Notes under the pieces: model-generated
Told to the model about the DNA's origin: nothing
The model's database searches: none
Seen by the model: only the letters and a program-made list of their open reading frames with translations
Program-made: the position numbers and the translations under genes
Assembly (NCBI GenBank): GCA_947483345.1
Contig: CANKNL010000102.1
Coordinates: 1-9,404 of the forward strand
Direction: 5' to 3'
From: Chitinophagaceae bacterium
GTDB taxonomy: Bacteria; Bacteroidota; Bacteroidia; Chitinophagales; Chitinophagaceae
Length of the DNA stretch: 9,404 bases
Part shown: in pieces, positions 5,353 to 9,404 of the stretch
Layout: each line of letters begins with the position of its first letter
How positions within the stretch are numbered: position 1 is the first letter of the stretch

Positions 5353-7791
5353 CTATTTTCCTAAATTAAAACTTAATGGTACATTCAGTTTAATACTGAC
5401 ATTTCTGCCCATATTAAAAACACCTGTTCTGCCCGTAGTTATATTTTCAGCAGCATATTTTAAACGGCTTAAATGATTTTGATAGGCCACATCTCCTAAA
5501 TTAATGGCACTAAAACCAAGGCTGAATAAAGTTTGATTCTTTTTAGTTACAAAATCGGCTCCTATACCGGCATTTAACAGTGTATAACCGGGGGTTTTAG
5601 TTTCGGTATGATAAGTTGTAAAAACATTATTTTTTGCAAACGTATTATCAACTTCAAACTTTACATAAAAATGGCGGATGTGATCAGTAAGCTTATTAAA
5701 GGTTCCTTTAAACTCTGTTACCAATTTTGATGCAGGGATGAAGGGTAGGAATTTAACGCCTTCAATGGGTGCCAATAATTTCCCAGAAACCACAGAGAAC
5801 GTATTTAAAATATGCAGCCAATCCAAAGGATGCGGATGAATATCAATGCTGGCTTCCATACCGGCCAATGTGGCTTTCTGCTGATCAAATTTAAAAGCCG
5901 TTAATTGATTGCCGTTAACATCCACTAAGCTGTCGCCACCAGCAGTGGCTTCTAATTTTCTGTAAAAAATAAAATGATCAAAGTTGTTGTAAAAAGCAGT
6001 AATCCCAATGGATATATGCTCTGCATTGTAATCCATTCCGCCATCGAGTTGAATACTGGTTTCGCTCTTCAGGTTTGCATCACCATACTCATACCGGGTG
6101 GTTCCTTCATGTGCTCCATTTGATGCCAGTTCCGGAATGCTGGGTGAGCGAAAACCTCTTGCCATATTAAATTTGAGATTCAAATGCTCGGTTAGCTGAG
6201 CCGCTAACCCGATACTTCCCGACATATTGGAAAAAGATTTTTTAAAACCAGGGCCTTTAATTGTTGCCCCATCCAGTAAATGTGCTGCATCCACATGGCG
6301 GCTGTCGAAACGCAAACCACCACTCAATGTGATTTTATTAAGGGCTTTCCTTGAATAGGCATACACACCAAAATCAAAAAGGTTGTAATCAGGTACCAGT
6401 TGCTCAATACCTTTATTTTGATTGTTTTGTTGCATACCATTTATACCTACTGATGTTTTCCATCCCTTATTTTCGGCCAGGTGAAATTGAGCCGTGTAGG
6501 TAATTGTTTTCAGATCAAAAAATAAAGCCCTTTCAGCCGGATCATCCGGATTAGCAAACTCTTCACGTTGATTATGTTGAAATCCAAGATTGATCGTTAA
6601 ATGATTTTTGCCCAGTTTAATATTATTATCTGCAGCAATTTTAAAATGTCGTATGTGCTGGTAAGGTGCAAGCGGCGTAGTGCTTTTAAAATCGGCACTG
6701 GTTGCCCTTTCTGTAATTCCGCCGGCAACCGTTTTTGTAAAATAGCCAGCACTATCTCTTTCACCTTCTACCAGACCTGCTTTTAAATTAAAGCTGCTGA
6801 AGACTACATGGCTGTAACCCCAGTTACCATTGTAACCTCCATATCCACCAAAATTATGTTCTATAAATTTTGAATTAAACACCCGGCCATCATATTTATT
6901 TTTATAATCAGCTGCAGCTTTGTTTGAGGTATAGATATTCCAGTTAAACCCTTTGTTATTACCTGCCATATTAGCATTGAAAGTTCTCAGGTTATTATTA
7001 CTTTGATAGTTGCTTGACAAATTGGCTTTAATTGTTTTGTCAGGCACAGGTACATTGGTAATAATATTAACGACACCAGCCATCGCATCGCTGCCATAAA
7101 TAATGGAAGCTGGGCCTTTAAACAATTCAATTTTAGATACACTGGCTTCATCTATTTCAATGCCATGTTCATCTCCCCATTGCTGGCCTTCCTGCCGTAC
7201 ACCATCATTGATGGTTAATACCCGGTTATAACTTAACCCACGAATAACCGGTTTTGAAATGGCTGGTCCGGATGCTAAAGTGGATACACCACCGATTTTT
7301 GTGAGTGATTCAATTATATTACTGGAGGTATTCTGAAAAAAATCCTGTTTGCGAATCACGGCAACTGCAAAGGGAACTTTTTTTAGTTGTGTGGCGCCGG
7401 TTACACCGGTTACGATCACGGCATTGTTTTCTATAATCGATTCGCCCAGTGCAAAATTTTTAGTGACGTCATTGGAGAAATCAATATTTTCTACAATGCT
7501 GGTATAGCCTATATGCGATATCTCCACAAGGTGATTACCAGCCGGAATATTTTTTATCATGAAATAGCCCGTCGCGTCGGAAGTAGTTCCGGATTTGATA
7601 TCGGTGATATATACCGTTACGGCTTCTATAGCAGCCCCTGATTTGGCATCGGTTATTTTACCGAAGAATGCGCCTGATAAATTATTGAATTTAGTTTCTG
7701 GTATTGTAAAAAAAATTCCCTGTGCAGAAATAGTTGTGGGGTAAGAAAAAATTAAAACGACAGTATATAGTAAACCGATGAGAAAGCGCAT
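5353..7791 (-). CDS. TonB-dependent outer-membrane receptor with carboxypeptidase-regulatory-like N-terminal domain
   Basis: 812 residues. Residues 1-24 form a signal peptide (cleavage near SAQ). Residues about 42-116 are a carboxypeptidase-D regulatory-like beta-sandwich (FGKITDAKSGAAIEAVTV, GYFMIKNIPAGNHLVEI). The plug spans about 137-247, with PVIRGLSYNRVLTINDGVR, GDEHGIEID (206-214), the IELFKGPASIIYGSDAMAGVVNII signature, and the rest is a 22-strand-type barrel. The plug resembles receptors of the ZnuD/FrpB-like group, known for metal or heme uptake, with a His (H209) in the segment where ZnuD-type plugs carry DHA; substrate remains unproven. The extreme C-terminus (VPLSFNLGK) ends in Lys rather than the usual aromatic residue, the last Phe being five residues from the end. 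It follows the HCxCD small-protein gene by 86 bp and is convergent with the PepSY gene. Confidence 0.92.
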   Translation of the reverse strand: MRFLIGLLYTVVLIFSYPTTISAQGIFFTIPETKFNNLSGAFFGKITDAKSGAAIEAVTVYITDIKSGTTSDATGYFMIKNIPAGNHLVEISHIGYTSIVENIDFSNDVTKNFALGESIIENNAVIVTGVTGATQLKKVPFAVAVIRKQDFFQNTSSNIIESLTKIGGVSTLASGPAISKPVIRGLSYNRVLTINDGVRQEGQQWGDEHGIEIDEASVSKIELFKGPASIIYGSDAMAGVVNIITNVPVPDKTIKANLSSNYQSNNNLRTFNANMAGNNKGFNWNIYTSNKAAADYKNKYDGRVFNSKFIEHNFGGYGGYNGNWGYSHVVFSSFNLKAGLVEGERDSAGYFTKTVAGGITERATSADFKSTTPLAPYQHIRHFKIAADNNIKLGKNHLTINLGFQHNQREEFANPDDPAERALFFDLKTITYTAQFHLAENKGWKTSVGINGMQQNNQNKGIEQLVPDYNLFDFGVYAYSRKALNKITLSGGLRFDSRHVDAAHLLDGATIKGPGFKKSFSNMSGSIGLAAQLTEHLNLKFNMARGFRSPSIPELASNGAHEGTTRYEYGDANLKSETSIQLDGGMDYNAEHISIGITAFYNNFDHFIFYRKLEATAGGDSLVDVNGNQLTAFKFDQQKATLAGMEASIDIHPHPLDWLHILNTFSVVSGKLLAPIEGVKFLPFIPASKLVTEFKGTFNKLTDHIRHFYVKFEVDNTFAKNNVFTTYHTETKTPGYTLLNAGIGADFVTKKNQTLFSLGFSAINLGDVAYQNHLSRLKYAAENITTGRTGVFNMGRNVSIKLNVPLSFNLGK

Positions 7792-7826
7792 GAAAGTAGT
7801 TTTTAGATGTTAAAATTTGCAGGCGG

Positions 7827-7847
7827 ATGAATATTCATTTAATTAAA
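7827..7847. promoter_or_regulatory. Adjacent palindromes ATGAATATTCAT and TTTAATTAAA in the receptor leader
   Basis: A perfect 12-bp palindrome (7827-7838) directly abuts, sharing one base, a perfect 10-bp palindrome (7838-7847), within the 86 bases between the small-protein gene and the receptor ATG. Such sites can bind dimeric regulators, but the DNA here is so AT-rich that short palindromes arise easily. No TAnnTTTG box was found in this gap, so a separate receptor promoter is not supported. Confidence 0.3.
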
Positions 7848-7858
7848 AATGATCCATG

Positions 7859-7877
7859 CCTGTTTTATAAATACAGG
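7859..7877 (-). other. Small hairpin CCTGT-N9-ACAGG right after the small-protein stop codon
   Basis: Arms at 7859-7863 and 7873-7877 enclose TTTATAAAT, itself nearly self-complementary. It begins at the base after the stop codon of the upstream gene (- strand). The 5-bp stem is weak and the following Ts (complement of 7846-7850) come after an 8-base gap, so at most it is a partial terminator or processing site that would lower receptor expression relative to the first gene. Confidence 0.3.
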
Positions 7878-8213
7878 TTAAACTACCGGCGGTCCGCGAA
7901 GCGTTGGGAAGGCCGAAAAAGCTGAAAATAAATAGACTGTTCTGGTAACTCTGAAAGTAGAGAAAATTGGTAATGGTCGTGCCGGTACCATCGTCACCGG
8001 CTTTGTAAATGGTGATTCTGCAACTAAAGTGTCGCACTTACAATGGAATAATTTTTTTCCAACCTGTTCTTTATTAACAGCAAAAGATGTCTTTACAGAA
8101 TCTGTATGATTGGCCAGCCAGTTATGGAAAAAAATAGTTGGCGTAATGCTGATAGCAAAAACTAACAACATGATGGCGGCAACTATTTTTTTTATGATGA
8201 TGGGTCTGAACAA
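7878..8213 (-). CDS. Small secreted protein with HCxCD motif and LRGPP tail, upstream of the receptor; unknown function, possible metal binding
   Basis: 111 residues if translation starts at TTG (8213-8211). The only in-frame ATG is at 8171 (residue 15) and would remove the positive n-region (R3, K8, K9) of a convincing signal peptide or anchor (about 1-25), so the TTG is preferred; a stop lies two codons upstream of it. Potential metal ligands stand in two groups: H30, H36, D38 and the cluster H57-C58-x-C60-D61, followed by ESPF (66-69). The C-terminus after residue 72 is Pro/Phe-rich and ends LRGPPVV. I recall similar short proteins, with a CxCD core and an RGPP end, beside TonB-dependent receptors in Bacteroidota, but I know no assigned function. 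Same strand and 86-bp spacing suggest co-transcription with the receptor. Periplasmic metal capture or sensing is inference only. Confidence 0.72.
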   Translation of the reverse strand: MFRPIIIKKIVAAIMLLVFAISITPTIFFHNWLANHTDSVKTSFAVNKEQVGKKLFHCKCDTLVAESPFTKPVTMVPARPLPIFSTFRVTRTVYLFSAFSAFPTLRGPPVV

Positions 8214-8221
8214 GATTTATT

Positions 8222-8255
8222 ATTTGCTACATTGTTGCAAATATATACAATTTGC
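8222..8255. promoter_or_regulatory. Three ATTTGC hexamers in alternating orientation overlapping the predicted promoter: candidate operator
   Basis: ATTTGC occurs at 8222-8227 (+), as GCAAAT at 8237-8242 (-) and again at 8250-8255 (+). The last two form a 19-bp inverted repeat, GCAAAT-N7-ATTTGC with an A/T-only core except one C, overlapping the -7 box of the small-protein/receptor unit. The size and AT-rich centre resemble Fur/Zur-family boxes in general layout, but the bases do not match a consensus I can name. Confidence 0.42.
8238..8245 (-). promoter_or_regulatory. Bacteroidota -7 promoter element (TATATTTG) for the small-protein/receptor unit
   Basis: Read on the - strand, 8245 to 8238 is TATATTTG, an exact TAnnTTTG match. 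Initiation would be near 8231-8234, giving a leader of roughly 20 bases before the TTG start codon at 8213. No TTG -33 element stands at the expected distance, so the promoter may need an activator or be weak. Confidence 0.5.
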
Positions 8256-8408
8256 CGGAATACACCTAATGGCGTGTTTTTATTATAAGAACCCATTGGG
8301 GCGATATGACAATAAACAATGTTCCCTATTTTTGGCCGAAAAAATAAAATACCGGCAACTAAACTTTGATGAATTAGCAAAGTCTTACACATACAAAAAT
8401 TTTTTATC

Positions 8409-9317
8409 ATGCAAAATTTAAAGCAATTTATTTTACTTATTGTATGCTTTGCTACAACAGCAATAAGCGTTAAAGCACAAACAGATTCAACCGGATTGCC
8501 AGGCGACAATTTCAGCCTACAGGGCGCTTTGGAAATGTTTAAACAGTCATCCTCCATTGAAGAATTTGAAAAACTGATCAACACAGAAAGCAAAAATGTA
8601 AATAATCTTGACCTGAACGGGGATGGCGAAATTGATTATGTAAAAGTAATTGACAAGGCCAACAAAGATGTTCATGCTTTTGTATTACAGGTTGCCGTAT
8701 CTGAAACAGAGAATCAGGATATTGCAGTTATTGAACTGGAAAAAACCGGCGATACCACAGCCCTGCTTCAAATTATTGGCGATGAAGAAATTTATGGCGA
8801 ACAGGTAATTGTGGAAGCATCTGACGAAGGAGATGAAGTAGAAACTGATGAGGATGGTAAAGGCAACGGGCCTTCATTCAATTACAATTTCACGGAAGCC
8901 AGCCGCATTGTGGTAAATGTGTTCTTCTGGCCATCGGTACGTTTTGTTTACCGTCCGGCTTATGTGCCCTGGGTTTCTCCATGGAGATGGAGGCATTACC
9001 CCGGATGGTGGAGGCCATGGCGCCCGGTAAGATGGACTGTGTTTCATCCAAGGCGTTTGGTGTATCACCGCCATTGTGCAGTAGTGCGTACGCACAGGGT
9101 GGTGGTGGCACACCGGGTTTACACACCGTTCAGGACAAGTTCGGTAGTTGTAAGAAACAGAACAACAGTTGCCCGAAACAATTATAAAGTTACCCGTACA
9201 AGAACCCGTGTTACCGGACCAAGAGGTAATACCAGGGTAAGAACAAATACTAACATCCAAAAAAGAGGTGGTAGCGATGATGACAGAAAAGGAAAGGGCA
9301 GAAAAAAAAATGGGTAA
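8409..9317 (+). CDS. Secreted protein with EF-hand-like loop, acidic middle and basic aromatic/His-rich C-terminus (unknown function)
   Basis: 302 residues. A signal peptide covers 1-24 (ending VKAQ). The N-terminal module (about 30-135) starts PGDNFSLQGALEMFKQS, contains a calcium-loop-like DLNGDGEIDYVK (68-79; positions 1, 3, 5 and 9 are D, N, D, D, but position 12 is Lys instead of Glu) and continues with HAFVLQVAVSETENQDIAVIE. An acidic linker (138-150) follows. From about 177 the protein becomes rich in Arg, Trp, Tyr and His (such as WVSPWRWRHYPGWWRPWRPV), then Arg/Thr/Val-rich, ending in a Lys/Arg/Gly tail. I recall the same architecture in uncharacterised Bacteroidota proteins; no function is known. 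It has its own intergenic region upstream (8214-8408) and a strong terminator downstream, so it is likely monocistronic. Binding of polyanions (DNA, LPS, exopolysaccharide) through the basic tail is speculation. Confidence 0.83.
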   Translation: MQNLKQFILLIVCFATTAISVKAQTDSTGLPGDNFSLQGALEMFKQSSSIEEFEKLINTESKNVNNLDLNGDGEIDYVKVIDKANKDVHAFVLQVAVSETENQDIAVIELEKTGDTTALLQIIGDEEIYGEQVIVEASDEGDEVETDEDGKGNGPSFNYNFTEASRIVVNVFFWPSVRFVYRPAYVPWVSPWRWRHYPGWWRPWRPVRWTVFHPRRLVYHRHCAVVRTHRVVVAHRVYTPFRTSSVVVRNRTTVARNNYKVTRTRTRVTGPRGNTRVRTNTNIQKRGGSDDDRKGKGRKKNG

Positions 9318-9340
9318 CAATTTATAAATAAAATTAACGG

Positions 9341-9368
9341 GCTGCAGGGTAAAACCTGCAGCTTTTTT
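9341..9368 (+). terminator. Rho-independent terminator of the secreted-protein gene
   Basis: A perfect 8-bp stem, GCTGCAGG (9341-9348) with CCTGCAGC (9355-9362), closes a GTAAAA loop and is followed at once by six Ts. It begins 23 bases after the stop codon at 9315-9317. The remaining bases to 9404 are AT-rich and show nothing further. Confidence 0.93.
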
Positions 9369-9404
9369 ATTGCTGTGTTTTCTTTCTTACTTAGAAGATA
9401 TAAA

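Noticed and set aside
7843..8037. 64-codon - strand open frame overlapping the HCxCD gene
   Set aside because: It is in another frame of the small secreted protein, lacks a signal peptide or recognisable domain, and runs past that gene's stop into the receptor leader.
8256..8408. Riboswitch or small RNA in the intergenic region before the secreted-protein gene
   Set aside because: No strong hairpins, conserved riboswitch cores or terminator were seen; it is AT-rich DNA presumably holding the + strand promoter, which I could not place.
8192..8593. 133-codon - strand open frame across the divergent intergenic region
   Set aside because: It overlaps the start of the secreted-protein gene and the predicted promoter of the receptor unit, with no domain or plausible initiation context.
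8874..9320. 148-codon - strand open frame opposite the basic C-terminal half
   Set aside because: Its Ser/Cys/Pro-rich translation is what the complement of Arg/Trp/His/Val codons yields; it would also need a promoter within the downstream terminator region.

Overview
This looks like a piece of a Bacteroidota chromosome, most likely from the Chitinophagaceae or a near relative. The grounds are an AT-leaning composition with TAA-rich stops, very weak or absent Shine-Dalgarno sequences, a close match to the Bacteroidota -7 promoter element TAnnTTTG, a TonB-dependent receptor with an N-terminal carboxypeptidase-regulatory-like domain, signal peptides ending in -SSQ or -AQ, and protein families (DUF983, DUF2721, the EF-hand/Arg-His-Trp secreted protein) that I associate with that phylum. 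The family-level placement is inference; no rRNA or tRNA is present to settle it.

Layout, left to right. 1-363: the 3' end of a YifB/ComM-type Mg-chelatase-like ATPase. 364-561: an intergenic gap holding two tandem arrays of a 7-bp unit (GGCAGTT) facing each other as a long inverted repeat. 562-2627: a two-gene unit on the + strand, an ABC exporter half-transporter followed after 5 bp by a SemiSWEET sugar transporter. 2679-3113: a DUF983 zinc-ribbon membrane protein with its own promoter, whose -7 box lies so close to the ATG that the mRNA may be leaderless. 3110-4178, - strand: a PAP2 phosphatase and a DUF2721 membrane protein separated by one base; the DUF2721 gene converges on DUF983 with a 4-bp overlap. 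4238-5293, + strand: a PepSY-type membrane protein resembling ferric-siderophore/metal reductases. 5293-5342: a hairpin terminator shared by convergent genes. 5353-8213, - strand: a TonB-dependent receptor preceded by a small secreted protein with an HCxCD motif and an LRGPP tail. 8214-8408: a divergent control region with hexamer half-sites over a predicted -7 box. 8409-9317, + strand: a secreted protein with an EF-hand-like loop, an acidic middle and a very basic aromatic/His-rich C-terminus, followed by a strong intrinsic terminator at 9341-9368.

How the genes may work together. The coherent group is 4238-8213: a receptor for outer-membrane uptake, a small Cys/His secreted protein just upstream on the same strand, and a convergent PepSY inner-membrane protein with six notable histidines. 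Together these suggest a metal or metal-chelate (iron, zinc or copper) acquisition cassette, with uptake through the receptor, possible periplasmic metal handling by the small protein and reduction or release at the inner membrane. The ABC exporter/SemiSWEET pair and the PAP2/DUF2721 pair are probably separate envelope functions. No phage, insertion sequence, CRISPR array, tRNA or defence system was seen. The least explained items are the HCxCD small protein, the mirrored heptamer arrays and the charge-segregated secreted protein.
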